Part shown: positions 1-7,967 of the stretch, in pieces
Layout: every line of letters begins with the position of its first letter
How positions within the stretch are numbered: position 1 is the first letter of the stretch
DNA from: Elusimicrobiota bacterium
Lineage (GTDB): Bacteria > Elusimicrobiota > Elusimicrobia > FEN-1173
Assembly: GCA_016706425.1 (NCBI GenBank)
Contig: JADJJR010000001.1
Coordinates: 372,001 to 436,000 of the forward strand
DNA: 64,000 bases
Direction of reading: 5' to 3'
Notes under the pieces: generated by a model
The model's input: the letters and a program-made list of their open reading frames with translations, nothing else
Database searches by the model: none
Told to the model about the DNA's origin: nothing
Made by a program: the position numbers and the translations under genes

Positions 1-1
1 C

Positions 2-607
2 GCCGACATCGACACCCCGTTCCGTTCGGTCGGTTTGGCCGGGCCGCTGCGAAGCGAAACCGCGACCCCCGCCTTGGCCCTCTTGACGGGTTTCCTTCTG
101 GGGCGCGCGCCGGAACGGAACGCCCCGGAAAAACCGTTGGTGCTGGTCGCTCTGGTGGCGGAAAAAGACATGGACGACCGGCTGCGCGGGGAATTGGAAA
201 CGACGGCCCGTGCGGTCGCGCGGGCCCGCGGCGCGGGCGCGCGGGATGTGCGGCTGGTCGTGGCGCCGGACAACCGGCGAGCGGCGGACCGGTTGCGCGA
301 TTGGGTTCTGGACAAAACCCCCGGCGTGGTGGTCGCCGAAACGGTCGCCGAGACGGGGGCCCTGGGGTTGGCCGCGTTGGCCGGGGTGGTGGAGCGTTGG
401 GGGCCCGCGGGGGAAGCCGCGGTGCTGCTGTCGTGCACGGCGGGGTTCGCGCCGCTGATTCCCCGCGACGCCCTTTTGGACAATTTGCCGGAAGCGGTGG
501 CGGTCGCCCTGCGGGTCTTAATCGAAAGTTTGGCGGCGCGGCCGCTCGCGCCGGTGGATTTTTCCACGCTGTTGCGCGCGGCGGAAATGATCGATCAAAG
601 CGCTTAA
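2..607 (+). CDS. C-terminal fragment of a large protein (5' end outside window)
   Basis: The reading frame is open from base 2, so the true start lies upstream; an internal TTG at 35 would leave about 190 residues but nothing supports it as a start. I recognise no named domain. The last ~110 residues match, in order and spacing, the C-terminus of the giant protein ending at 60901. Both have a VRLVVAP/VRLILAG strand, a DRLRDW/ERLNRW helix, an Ala-rich helix of the ALRVLIESLA/ALRRFMEAM type, and a closing PLAPVDF/PLRPVDF motif followed by about 15 residues. I therefore infer that this is the tail of a second large protein of the same family. It ends 3 bp from the convergent purK stop. Function unknown. 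Confidence 0.7.
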   Translation, partial: ADIDTPFRSVGLAGPLRSETATPALALLTGFLLGRAPERNAPEKPLVLVALVAEKDMDDRLRGELETTARAVARARGAGARDVRLVVAPDNRRAADRLRDWVLDKTPGVVVAETVAETGALGLAALAGVVERWGPAGEAAVLLSCTAGFAPLIPRDALLDNLPEAVAVALRVLIESLAARPLAPVDFSTLLRAAEMIDQSA

Positions 608-610
608 GCT

Positions 611-1750
611 TTAGAGTGGGGACAACGCCCGGCGGGCGGTGAGGGCCAAATCGCGGGCCTCGGCGGCGGTCCGCGCCAGGGCGGTGAGGTGGCCCATCTT
701 GCGACCGGGACGGGCCTCGGCCTTGCCGTAGAGGTGCAGTTTCACGTCGGGCAGAACCAGGCCCCGTTGCCAGACCGGTTCGCCCTTGGCCCACAAATCC
801 CCCAACAGGTTCGCCATGGCGGCCGGCGCGAAAAAGTCCGTCGCCCCCAGCGGCAGTCCGCAGACCGCCCGCAGCTGCTGTTCAAATTGGTTCGTCACCG
901 ACGCGTCGATGGTCAGGTGCCCCGAATTGTGGGGGCGCGGGGCGAGTTCGTTGATGATCAGCCGTCCGTTCTTGGCCAAAAAGAATTCCACGCACATCAC
1001 CCCCACCACGTCCAGGGCCCGCAACACCTCGTGGGCGATTTTGACGGCCTCCGCCGATTGCCGCGCCGTGGGGGTCACCGCCGGCGACACCGAGAGGTCG
1101 AGGATGTGGTTGGCGTGGGCGTTCTCAATGGCGCCCCAGTCGGTCACGGCGCCGTTCACGGAACGCGCCGCCACCACCGACAGCTCGCAGGAAAAATCAA
1201 TGAACGATTCCAGCACCGCTTCCCGGCCGCCCAGGGCGGCGAAAGCGTCGGCGGCCTCTTCCGGTTTGCGGATGACCCGTTGGCCTTTCCCATCGTAACC
1301 GAAGCCGGCGGTTTTGAGCACGGCGGGAGTGCCCAACGCGGTCAGGGCGTCCGTCAATTCCGCCGGGTTCCGCACGTGGCGGAAGGCGGCGACGGGGAAA
1401 CCCTTTTGGGACAAAAATTGTTTTTCGCGCAGACGGTGTTGGGAAATGTGCAGGGCCTGGGCGTTGGGCCGCACGGGAGCGCCCTCTTCGGCGGCGGTCA
1501 CGCAGGCCGCGGGGACGTTCTCGAACTCGAAAGTCACGACCTTCACCCCCCGGGCGAACTCCCGGACGGCGTCCAGGTCGTTGTAAGAAGCCGTGATTTC
1601 CACGTCGGCCACTTGGCCGGTGGGGGTGTCGGACTCGGGAGAAAATGTGTGGACACGGTAGCCGAGCCGGCGGGCCGCCAGCGCGAACATCCGGCCCAAC
1701 TGGCCGGACCCCAGCACGCCGACCGCCGAGCCGGGCGGAACGACGGTCAT
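611..1750 (-). CDS. purK: 5-(carboxyamino)imidazole ribonucleotide synthase PurK
   Basis: ATP-grasp enzyme that carboxylates AIR to N5-CAIR using ATP and bicarbonate, in cytosolic de novo purine synthesis. The N-terminal nucleotide-binding motif GVLGSGQLGRM is followed by the ATP-grasp core (KTAGFGYDGKGQ near residue 150, CVEFFL and NELAPRPHNSGH near 260-290). The 379-residue length is normal. The start is the ATG at 1750, which gives an ATGA overlap with the purE stop; the frame stays open upstream but that extension lies inside purE and has no homology-like content. It is the second gene of a purE-purK operon, the usual arrangement for bacteria using the two-step class I PurE route. Well supported. 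Confidence 0.96.
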   Translation of the reverse strand: MTVVPPGSAVGVLGSGQLGRMFALAARRLGYRVHTFSPESDTPTGQVADVEITASYNDLDAVREFARGVKVVTFEFENVPAACVTAAEEGAPVRPNAQALHISQHRLREKQFLSQKGFPVAAFRHVRNPAELTDALTALGTPAVLKTAGFGYDGKGQRVIRKPEEAADAFAALGGREAVLESFIDFSCELSVVAARSVNGAVTDWGAIENAHANHILDLSVSPAVTPTARQSAEAVKIAHEVLRALDVVGVMCVEFFLAKNGRLIINELAPRPHNSGHLTIDASVTNQFEQQLRAVCGLPLGATDFFAPAAMANLLGDLWAKGEPVWQRGLVLPDVKLHLYGKAEARPGRKMGHLTALARTAAEARDLALTARRALSPL

Positions 1751-2235
1751 TTTGGCAGGACGGCTTTTAGAACCGTCCGTGTTTGACGGGAACGGAAGGC
1801 GTGAAGTTTCTTTTGTAAAGCGGGGTTGGCCAGCGCGAGAATGCCCACCGCCAAAAGGCCCGCGTTGGTCGCCCCGGCCTTGCCGATGGCGAGGCACCCG
1901 ACGGGCACGCCCGCCGGCATTTGGGCGATGGACAAAAGAGAGTCCAGCCCTTTGAGCGCGCGGCTTTCCACGGGGACGCCTAGAACGGGCAGGGCCGTGT
2001 GGGCGGCGGTCATGCCCGGCAGATGGGCGGCGCCGCCGGCCCCGGCGATGATGACCCGCACCCCCCGGCCTTCGGCCGCCGCGGCGAAACGGGCCATCTT
2101 GACGGGTGTGCGGTGGGCCGACACCACGTGTTTTTCGTGGGGCACGTCGAAATCCTTAAGAACCTGGACGGCGTGTTGCATGGTGTCCCAATCGGAGGTG
2201 GACCCCATGATGACGGCGACGAGCGGTTTGGCCAT
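1747..2235 (-). CDS. purE: N5-carboxyaminoimidazole ribonucleotide mutase PurE (class I)
   Basis: Converts N5-CAIR from PurK to CAIR in purine synthesis; the family forms cytosolic homo-octamers. The 162-residue sequence has the class I hallmarks: MGSTSDWDTM at the N-terminus, VVSAHRTP near residue 38 (active-site His region), GAGGAAHLPGM near 65 and PVESRALKGLDSLLSIAQMP near 90. It is the first gene of purEK and overlaps purK by 4 nt. The ATG lies only 6 nt downstream of a TAAAAT -10-like hexamer and no Shine-Dalgarno sequence fits between them, so the mRNA is probably leaderless. It is divergent from the tRNA repeat array. Confidence 0.97.
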   Translation of the reverse strand: MAKPLVAVIMGSTSDWDTMQHAVQVLKDFDVPHEKHVVSAHRTPVKMARFAAAAEGRGVRVIIAGAGGAAHLPGMTAAHTALPVLGVPVESRALKGLDSLLSIAQMPAGVPVGCLAIGKAGATNAGLLAVGILALANPALQKKLHAFRSRQTRTVLKAVLPK

Positions 2236-2241
2236 GGGGCC

Positions 2242-2247
2242 ATTTTA
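2242..2247 (-). promoter_or_regulatory. -10-like hexamer for purEK (leaderless start)
   Basis: TAAAAT on the minus strand, then six bases (ggcccc), then the purE ATG. Transcription would begin at or within a base or two of the start codon. No recognisable -35 element is seen. Same geometry as at nfeD and mutY in this window. Confidence 0.45.
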
Positions 2248-2274
2248 GAAAATCCCGCGCCGTGCCGGATGGTA

Positions 2275-2280
2275 TATAAT
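2275..2280 (+). promoter_or_regulatory. -10 element upstream of the tRNA-Thr repeat array
   Basis: A perfect TATAAT (within ggtatataat) lies 15 nt before the first half-tRNA copy, as expected for a tRNA promoter. No good -35 is visible. If this is the only promoter, the primary transcript would contain all three half-tRNA units before the intact tRNA. Confidence 0.5.
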
Positions 2281-2295
2281 GGAAATGATCGTTTT

Positions 2296-2655
2296 GCCGA
2301 GGTAGCTCAGTTGGTAGAGCACCCGCCTTGCGACCGAGCTAAGGGAAGCGAGGAAGTGGTTGGAGGGCGTTAGCCCGGAAACCATAAGCGGCGAGGCCGA
2401 TGCAAATAAAAAATTGCCGAGGTAGCTCAGTTGGTAGAGCACCCGCCTTGCGACCGAGCTAAGGGAAGCGAGGAAGTGGTTGGAGGGCGTTAGCCCGGAA
2501 ACCATAAGCGGCGAGGCCGATGCAAATAAAAAATTGCCGAGGTAGCTCAGTTGGTAGAGCACCCGCCTTGCGACCGAGCTAAGGGAAGCGAGGAAGTGGT
2601 TGGAGGGCGTTAGCCCGGAAACCATAAGCGGCGAGGCCGATGCAAATAAAAAATT
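2296..2655 (+). repeat. Three perfect 120-bp tandem repeats carrying 5' halves of tRNA-Thr
   Basis: Three units begin at 2296, 2416 and 2536 and are identical base for base. Each has 35 nt identical to the 5' half of the downstream tRNA-Thr (acceptor 5' strand, D arm, anticodon 5' stem, ending cttg inside the anticodon loop), then 85 nt of non-tRNA sequence. That 85-nt part can fold: gggc/gccc around gtta, enclosed by tggtt/aacca, and a cggc-gag-gccg hairpin, ending in an A-rich tract. The half copies lack the anticodon 3' side, T arm and acceptor 3' strand, so they cannot be working tRNAs. They may be tandemly duplicated tRNA remnants or recombination scars. The minus-strand frame through them stays open only because 120 is a multiple of 3. 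Confidence 0.9.
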
Positions 2656-2728
2656 GCCGAGGTAGCTCAGTTGGTAGAGCACCCGCCTTGTAAGCGGGAG
2701 CGCGTGGGTTCGACCCCCATCCTCGGCT
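2656..2728 (+). tRNA. tRNA-Thr (anticodon UGU)
   Basis: A complete cloverleaf of 73 nt. Acceptor gccgagg pairs perfectly with cctcggc. The D arm is gctc..gagc, the anticodon stem cccgc/gcggg encloses loop cttgtaa (anticodon TGT, reads ACA), and the T arm is gtggg-ttcgacc-cccat. CCA is not encoded. It follows three tandem units that repeat its first 35 nt, and it probably shares a transcript with the lipoprotein gene that begins 9 nt downstream. Confidence 0.95.
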
Positions 2729-2736
2729 TACTACAT

Positions 2737-4359
2737 ATGATGATGACCCCCAAAACAAGTTCCGCGCTTCTTGCGGTTTTTCTGACCGCCTGCGCGGGTC
2801 TGGAACCTTTGCCCACCAACGCGGCCGAGGACCGCGCCCGCATGCGGGCGCGGGCCGAGGCCGTCGCCGCGCCCAAATTGGTCGCGTTGCTCGATCGCCG
2901 CCGCGAGAACACGTTCACCATCGACCAATTCTACAAGCCGGACACTTCCCGGCAAGAGTACAGCGCGTTGAGCGAATTGGGCAATATGCGGACGCCCGAG
3001 GGCTACCGACTAAAAATCCGTCTGTGGAATCTGGGTGTGCCCGTGACGCAAGCGCTGGCTCTCGCCCAAGACCCTCAGATACAAGGGCGCCTCCTGGAGG
3101 CGGCGCGCTTCCAATCGGGCACGCAGGCCCGGGCGGAGGGGTTGTTGGTCCTGGCGACGAAAAAGAACCCCGATCATCTAAAATATTTCAAGGAAGCCCT
3201 TTTGGACCGGGACGTGTCCATTCAATTCGCGGCCGTGGAGGCCCTGCGGGTCTGGGCCCAGCCGGAGGCCTTGCCGCTCCTCCTGGACGCCGCCCGGCGC
3301 AACTGGTCCCCGCTGATCCGCCTCTGGTCGGCCCGGGCCGCCTGGGCCCTGGGAGACAACGCGGGAAAAGAGATGGTTCGCGCGGCCCTCGCGGATTCCA
3401 ACCGGGTCACGCGGGCCCTGGCCGCCCTCACGTTGGGCGATATGGGGGGCCCCGAAGACCTGGACGCCGTTCTCGCGCGCCTCGACCGGGAAGGGGACAA
3501 CCCCTTCGTCATGGCCGAATTGTGCCTAAGCGGTCTCAAACTTTTCGCCAAGAAGGCCCCCGTCCCGCCGGACCCGGCCCCCGCCCGACCCGCCCGACGG
3601 GAGGAACCGCGTGTTCTCGACCTGTTCGAGATGGAACCCCTGATTGTCACCGCGCCGCGCCTGCGGGTGTCTGGCCGCCATCAGGTGGACCCGCGCATCG
3701 ACGTGCGATTGGCCGGACTGCTTGAAAAAATCGCCACGGACCGCCCCGAGGTCTTGGTCTACGATGATCCCACGCTTCAAGAGATCGTCAAATTAACAAT
3801 CCCCTCCGGTTTTGCTCTTAACATTCGATACACCGATATCCGTTATCTGTTGACTATGGGCTTGGCGGGCACGCGCAATTACACGCTCATCTCCCGGTTA
3901 GAGACGATTTACAAATCTTCCCCCGACAGCGGCATCAAGGCCTTCGCGCTGGTGGCCCTTGGGCACGACCCCTCGCGCATGGACGTGGGCGTGTTCCGGG
4001 ACGCCTTGATCCCGACCAACAACATTCAAACCCGGTTCGGGGCGGTGGAGGGCTTGGCCGCCCAGAAAAACCCCTTGGTGAAAGGGGTTTTGGCCGACGC
4101 CGCCCAGTCGGACGAATCCCTCGTGGTCCGGATATTCGCCGCCCAGGCCCTGGGTCGATGGGGCGACCCCCAGGGCGTGGACCTGTTGCGCCGCTACCTC
4201 AACCACGAGGATTTCGTGGTGCGTTTCCTCGCCACTTATTACCTGGGGCAGTTGGGTGACGACGCCGATTTCGAGAGGATTTTGATCAACTTGGAACGGG
4301 AAACGGAGGACGCGGTGACGGCCGAAAATTGTCTGGCGGTGTTGAGGATGTCTCTCTAA
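2737..4359 (+). CDS. HEAT-repeat lipoprotein
   Basis: The N-terminus has a short charged stretch, a hydrophobic segment and the lipobox LTAC (Cys about 17 residues in), so it is predicted to be exported and lipidated. The rest of the 540 residues is alpha-helical HEAT/armadillo-type repeats: units such as DVSIQFAAVEALRVWAQPEA (near 160), ALAALTLGDMGGPEDL (near 230) and FAAQALGRWGDPQGVDLL (near 470). A Pro/Arg-rich linker near 275-300 separates two repeat blocks. HEAT repeats usually bind proteins; no catalytic motif is seen. Three in-frame ATGs (2737, 2740, 2743) are possible starts. It overlaps exbB by 1 nt, so it is likely a partner of the TonB energising complex. Confidence 0.8.
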   Translation: MMMTPKTSSALLAVFLTACAGLEPLPTNAAEDRARMRARAEAVAAPKLVALLDRRRENTFTIDQFYKPDTSRQEYSALSELGNMRTPEGYRLKIRLWNLGVPVTQALALAQDPQIQGRLLEAARFQSGTQARAEGLLVLATKKNPDHLKYFKEALLDRDVSIQFAAVEALRVWAQPEALPLLLDAARRNWSPLIRLWSARAAWALGDNAGKEMVRAALADSNRVTRALAALTLGDMGGPEDLDAVLARLDREGDNPFVMAELCLSGLKLFAKKAPVPPDPAPARPARREEPRVLDLFEMEPLIVTAPRLRVSGRHQVDPRIDVRLAGLLEKIATDRPEVLVYDDPTLQEIVKLTIPSGFALNIRYTDIRYLLTMGLAGTRNYTLISRLETIYKSSPDSGIKAFALVALGHDPSRMDVGVFRDALIPTNNIQTRFGAVEGLAAQKNPLVKGVLADAAQSDESLVVRIFAAQALGRWGDPQGVDLLRRYLNHEDFVVRFLATYYLGQLGDDADFERILINLERETEDAVTAENCLAVLRMSL

Positions 4360-4976
4360 TGGGTGTCCTGGGGTTGTTGGTCCACTCCGGCGGCGGGTGG
4401 GTGATTTGGCTTTTGATGCTGGCGTCGGTCCTGACTTTGGCGGTGATCGTCGAGCGGGCGATCGTTCTCAGGCGGGAGCGGCGCGCCTTCGACGGGGTTC
4501 GGGTCGACCTGCGGGCCGCCTTGAACGACGGCGACCTGCGCCGCGCCGCCGATTTGGCGGGGGGGTCGACGACCGTGGCCGCCTCCGTTTTGTCCGCCGG
4601 CTTGGCGCGGCCGGCCGTGGGTCCCGCCGCGGTGGAGGAACGCCTGGCCGCCGCACGTATCGACGGGAGATACCGATTGGAACGGCGCTTGTGGGTCCTG
4701 GGCACCCTGGGCAACAACGCGCCCTTCGTGGGGCTTTTCGGCACGGTCTTGGGCGTCATCCGCGCCTTCGCCGATCTGGCGGGGAACGCGGGCGCCGGCC
4801 CGGAGGTGGTGATGGCGGGCCTGTCCGAGGCGCTCGTGGCCACGGCGGTGGGGCTCCTGGTGGCGATTCCGGCGGTGATGGCTTACAACTATTTCTTGAA
4901 ACGCGCGGGGGAATACCTTGCGGAGACCGACGCCCTGTCCCGCCTTCTTATGGCGGCGCTGAAAGAAAAAAAATAA
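4359..4976 (+). CDS. exbB: ExbB/TolQ/MotA-family proton channel protein
   Basis: An inner-membrane protein of 205 residues. Its first membrane segment (VIWLLMLASVLTLAVIVER) is followed by a cytoplasmic stretch and the family-typical pair of segments (LGNNAPFVGLFGTVLGVI and ALVATAVGLLVAIPAVMAYN). It would form the proton-conducting channel with ExbD and energise TonB. The start is the ATG in a TAATG overlap with the lipoprotein stop. It is in an operon with exbD (1-nt overlap) and tonB. TolQ is an alternative name, but the downstream TonB-like protein favours ExbB. Confidence 0.92.
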   Translation: MGVLGLLVHSGGGWVIWLLMLASVLTLAVIVERAIVLRRERRAFDGVRVDLRAALNDGDLRRAADLAGGSTTVAASVLSAGLARPAVGPAAVEERLAAARIDGRYRLERRLWVLGTLGNNAPFVGLFGTVLGVIRAFADLAGNAGAGPEVVMAGLSEALVATAVGLLVAIPAVMAYNYFLKRAGEYLAETDALSRLLMAALKEKK

Positions 4977-5392
4977 TGGGCGCTTCCACCGACGACACCA
5001 ACGGGCTCATCACCGGCATCAACGTGACCCCCCTGGTGGACGTGGTTTTGGTGTTGCTCATCATCTTCATGGCCACGGCCCCGCTCATCGCCCGGCGGGC
5101 CGTCGCGATCAACGTGCCCAGGGCGGCCACGGGCGAGCGGGCCACCGCGGCCCTGCGCGTCTCCTACGCCGCCGACCGGACCCTGCTTTTGGAAAAAACA
5201 GCCTTTACGCTCGTGGCCCTGGCGGCCGAGTTAAAAAGCCGTCGGCAGTTGGAACCGGAACTGAACCTGGCGGTGGCCGCGGACGCGGGCCTCCCCTACG
5301 AAGCGGTGATGGAATTGTTGGACACAATTCGCGGCGCCGGTGTCAAAAAGGTGGCGCTGGAAGTCGCTTCCAAACCGACCCGCGCCCGTTAA
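4976..5392 (+). CDS. exbD: ExbD/TolR-family biopolymer transport protein
   Basis: A 138-residue protein with a short cytoplasmic N-terminus, one membrane helix and a periplasmic domain. The signature is INVTPLVDVVLVLLIIFM with the conserved membrane Asp needed for proton coupling, followed by TAPLI. The periplasmic part ends in AGVKKVALEV, typical of the family. The ATG overlaps the exbB stop (TAATG). It partners ExbB and the TonB-like protein encoded 15 nt downstream. Confidence 0.93.
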   Translation: MGASTDDTNGLITGINVTPLVDVVLVLLIIFMATAPLIARRAVAINVPRAATGERATAALRVSYAADRTLLLEKTAFTLVALAAELKSRRQLEPELNLAVAADAGLPYEAVMELLDTIRGAGVKKVALEVASKPTRAR

Positions 5393-5407
5393 AAAGAGAG
5401 GGGGGAA

Positions 5408-6142
5408 ATGACCCGTCTGACGCCGTTCCAGTGGGGTCTGTCCGTTTCCGTGCTGGTCCACGGCATTCTCTTTTTGTCCCTGGGTCGCCGGGGGATGAGC
5501 GCCTTTGACCCCGTTTGGGCGACCCCCGACCGCATCGACGTGGACCTCACCCGCCCCTATCGCCTCACCTCGGATCCCACCCAAACTTTCCGGTCCCCCC
5601 ACCCCGGCACGGGGAGGCCGATGGTGGTCAAGCCCACCCCGGGGCCTTTCCAGGAAGGCGGCGGCGTGGCCCCCAAGGGCCGCGAATGGACCCTGCCCGC
5701 GCCCGGGACGAAGGGGGCGGAAACCCCGTTGGAGGGAAACCCCTTGTCCAAATCCACATCAACGGCGGAAGGGACGGGCACGGTCGAGGGCGAAAGCCGC
5801 GGCTTGGGCGGCCTGGGCACGGGCGGCGAGGGGGAAGTGGACTGGGTTTTCCTGACCGAGCGGCCGCGTCTTTTGAACCGCGACGAGTTGGTGAAGAACA
5901 TCCGGCGGTTTTATCCCGAGGCCGAGCGCCGCGCGGGGCGGGAGGGCTCGGTGACGGTGCACGTGCATTTGAACCGCGACGGCCGCGTGGCCGGGGCGGG
6001 CGTGGCGCGGTCCGCGGGGTTTCTCTTTGACGAGGCCGCCCAGAAAGTGATCGCCTCCGCCCGGTTTTCCCCGGCGCGCCGCGGCGACCGCGCCGTGTCG
6101 GTGAAATTCGTTCAAACCATTGATTTTCAGTTGGAGGATTGA
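5408..6142 (+). CDS. tonB: TonB-like energy transducer
   Basis: A 244-residue protein with an N-terminal membrane anchor (LSVSVLVHGILFLSLG; the His in the helix is typical of TonB), a Pro/Gly/Thr-rich periplasm-spanning region (residues 55-140) and a C-terminal TonB domain from about 155. That domain contains YPEAERRAGREGSVTVHVHL, GAGVARSAGF and a closing VKFVQTIDFQL strand. It transfers proton-motive energy from ExbBD to outer-membrane transporters. A strong purine-rich Shine-Dalgarno (agaggggg) precedes the ATG. No TonB-dependent receptor is encoded in this window, so the substrate is unknown. It ends 6 bp from the convergent gene. Confidence 0.88.
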   Translation: MTRLTPFQWGLSVSVLVHGILFLSLGRRGMSAFDPVWATPDRIDVDLTRPYRLTSDPTQTFRSPHPGTGRPMVVKPTPGPFQEGGGVAPKGREWTLPAPGTKGAETPLEGNPLSKSTSTAEGTGTVEGESRGLGGLGTGGEGEVDWVFLTERPRLLNRDELVKNIRRFYPEAERRAGREGSVTVHVHLNRDGRVAGAGVARSAGFLFDEAAQKVIASARFSPARRGDRAVSVKFVQTIDFQLED

Positions 6143-6148
6143 GGGCGG

Positions 6149-7588
6149 TTAAAAGTAGGCCGCTTTTCGGTCGAAACTTTGATTTGGAAAATGGGGAAAT
6201 TGCCCGTGGTCCAAGAACCGAATCTCGATCGCGACCGCTGTGAAGACCGACAATTGGGCCTTCAATTTTTCTTCCAATTCCCCATCGGCGGTTGACCCGG
6301 GGCGGAGTTGAAGAAGCAAACGAACCCCTTCCCTTGACCGCTCCAGGAAAAAATACCCCGTCGTGCGGCTCGCCACCGTCGGATCCGCGTAAAGGGCTTC
6401 TTTGATTTCCTCGGGGTAGACCGTCCGCCCATCGCCCGCGTCGAGCCCTTTGTTCTTTCCCCAAACGATGAGAAAAGGGAGTTTGAAGGGGGGAAGGAGA
6501 TCCGGTCGGCCGATGTCCGATAGCAATTCCGCCAGCCGATCGTGGGGCAGGAGGTCGACGATGTCCCGGGTGTTGTAGCGGATGAGGGGGATTTTTCGGC
6601 GCCGGTCCAAGGCGGTCAGGATCATTTCGCCCCGCCGCGGGCCCGGCGCGGATGTTTCGATGAAATAGGCGCGGGGATCGTATTGGAGGAGGGCCCCGCA
6701 GAGCCGCGTCCCCTGCCCGTAAAGTTTTTGACGGACACCGGTGTCGGACATCGCGAGCCGACGCAGGGTTTGGGTTTCCGGCGTTTCCTTGGCGATGCTG
6801 TTGGCGATTTCCGATAAACCAAAGCTGATGTTGACGCTTCCGCGAGCCCGGTCGTCGGGGTCGTGGCCCAGAAGGGATCCCATATAACCGCGAAAGTTTT
6901 CGGCGATGTATTCCGCCCCCGAAACGATGTGGACGACGAGGTCTTTCCAGGGGACGCCGGCGGCGGCCCCGTCCTCAACGAGCTTTTTCAACAGGAGTTG
7001 TTCTCCGACGATGATGAACCGCTCGAACTCGCCCCTCAGTTTTTTGATCAATTCCCAGGCGATGTCGAGCCGCGAGCCGGTTTCGATGGTGGGAAGGGTC
7101 CGTGTGGGGATGTGGATGCCGGGGCCCAAGGCGTTGACAAGCAGGGTGCGTTTGGAAAGGGCGCCGAAGGCGTCGTCCAGGATGAATTCCACTTCCCAGG
7201 CGGCCCGGTCGGCGTCCCGCCAGGATTCCGCCCCGAAAGAAAACACCCCGGTGGACCCCGAACTTGAAAAGAAAGATCGGACGTCGTTGATCGCGCCGTC
7301 AACGAGCAGGGCGCGGAGGTCGTTTTTTCGGAACAACGTTTCTTTGTCGACCACGGGCACGCGCGTCAAGAAATCCGCCGGTCCCGCGACGTCCCGGGGG
7401 TTCACCCCCCGCTCGGCGAGCAAAGCGCGGTAAGCCGGGACCCGCCGGGCCGCCTGTTGAAAAGCCCATAGAGCGCCCGCCGCGCTCTCGGCGGCCAGAC
7501 GTCGGGGATCGGCCGCGCGCAGCCCGCGGGCGACGCGCGCGCTTTGCCAGCGCACAATTTTTTCAAAAAGAAGCGACATGGACAGCAT
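6149..7588 (-). CDS. PaaK/LuxE-type adenylate-forming enzyme
   Basis: A 479-residue ANL-type ligase-like protein. A Ser/Gly phosphate-binding loop (FFSSSGSTGVF, near residue 115), VSGAEYIAE near 240, ISFGLSEIAN near 270 and RYNTRDIVDLLPHDRL near 355 resemble phenylacetate-CoA ligase and LuxE/acyl-protein synthetase families, which adenylate a carboxylate and pass it to a thiol. The substrate cannot be told from sequence. The start is the ATG at 7588 (a second ATG lies at 7579); the longer open frame upstream overlaps the divergent gene and looks non-coding. It stands alone, with no pathway genes beside it. Confidence 0.75.
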   Translation of the reverse strand: MLSMSLLFEKIVRWQSARVARGLRAADPRRLAAESAAGALWAFQQAARRVPAYRALLAERGVNPRDVAGPADFLTRVPVVDKETLFRKNDLRALLVDGAINDVRSFFSSSGSTGVFSFGAESWRDADRAAWEVEFILDDAFGALSKRTLLVNALGPGIHIPTRTLPTIETGSRLDIAWELIKKLRGEFERFIIVGEQLLLKKLVEDGAAAGVPWKDLVVHIVSGAEYIAENFRGYMGSLLGHDPDDRARGSVNISFGLSEIANSIAKETPETQTLRRLAMSDTGVRQKLYGQGTRLCGALLQYDPRAYFIETSAPGPRRGEMILTALDRRRKIPLIRYNTRDIVDLLPHDRLAELLSDIGRPDLLPPFKLPFLIVWGKNKGLDAGDGRTVYPEEIKEALYADPTVASRTTGYFFLERSREGVRLLLQLRPGSTADGELEEKLKAQLSVFTAVAIEIRFLDHGQFPHFPNQSFDRKAAYF

Positions 7589-7643
7589 TGTCGCTAAAGG
7601 TTGATCGAAAGGCAATCCCCGGATGGGCCGGACGTGGGTGTGG

Positions 7644-7649
7644 TATAAT
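7644..7649 (+). promoter_or_regulatory. Extended -10 for the zinc-knuckle/parAB operon
   Basis: A perfect TATAAT preceded by TGG (extended -10 form) lies nine bases upstream of the ATG at 7659, with no credible -35. The predicted transcript has at most a few untranslated bases. Confidence 0.6.
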
Positions 7650-7658
7650 ACCCACCTC

Positions 7659-7958
7659 ATGTCGGCCGCCTTTGACGTCCATTGCCCCTGCTGCAAAGCC
7701 CAATTGACCGTCAGCCCCGAGGCCCGGGCCGTGGTGTCCCACAAGGCGGCGACGCCGCCCAAACCGGTGGCCTCCCTGGACGAGGGCGTGGCGGTGGTTA
7801 AAAAAGACCCGGAGCGGCGGGCGGGGCTTTTCGCCCAGTCCCTGGAAACCGAAAAATCCAAGGCCGACCGCCTCAAGAAATCGTTCAACGATTTGCTTCA
7901 AAAAGCCAAAGAAGATCCGGACGCCCCGCGGCCCGTGCGGGACATGGATCTCGATTAG
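7659..7958 (+). CDS. Small CPCC zinc-knuckle protein
   Basis: A 99-residue cytosolic protein. The N-terminus holds HCPCCKAQL, a single Cys-x2-Cys knuckle of the kind seen in short zinc-ribbon proteins. The second metal-binding pair is not evident, so it may dimerise around the metal or be a degenerate ribbon. The C-terminal half is charged and probably helical (SLETEKSKADRLKKSFNDLL). The start is the ATG placed nine bases after a TATAAT, which suggests a leaderless message. The stop codon's AGGA acts as ribosome site for parA. I do not recognise the family; its place as first gene before parAB is the main clue. Confidence 0.6.
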   Translation: MSAAFDVHCPCCKAQLTVSPEARAVVSHKAATPPKPVASLDEGVAVVKKDPERRAGLFAQSLETEKSKADRLKKSFNDLLQKAKEDPDAPRPVRDMDLD

Positions 7959-7967
7959 GACTTCAAT

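Noticed and set aside
689..1786. A long plus-strand open frame opposite purK
   Set aside because: Antisense shadow of a well-conserved gene in GC-rich DNA; composition is Arg/Gly/His-rich with no domain.
2245..2682. A 145-codon open frame on the minus strand made of 40-residue repeats across the tRNA array
   Set aside because: It exists only because the 120-bp repeat is a multiple of three and happens to lack stops; it has no ribosome site and reads antisense through tRNA sequence.
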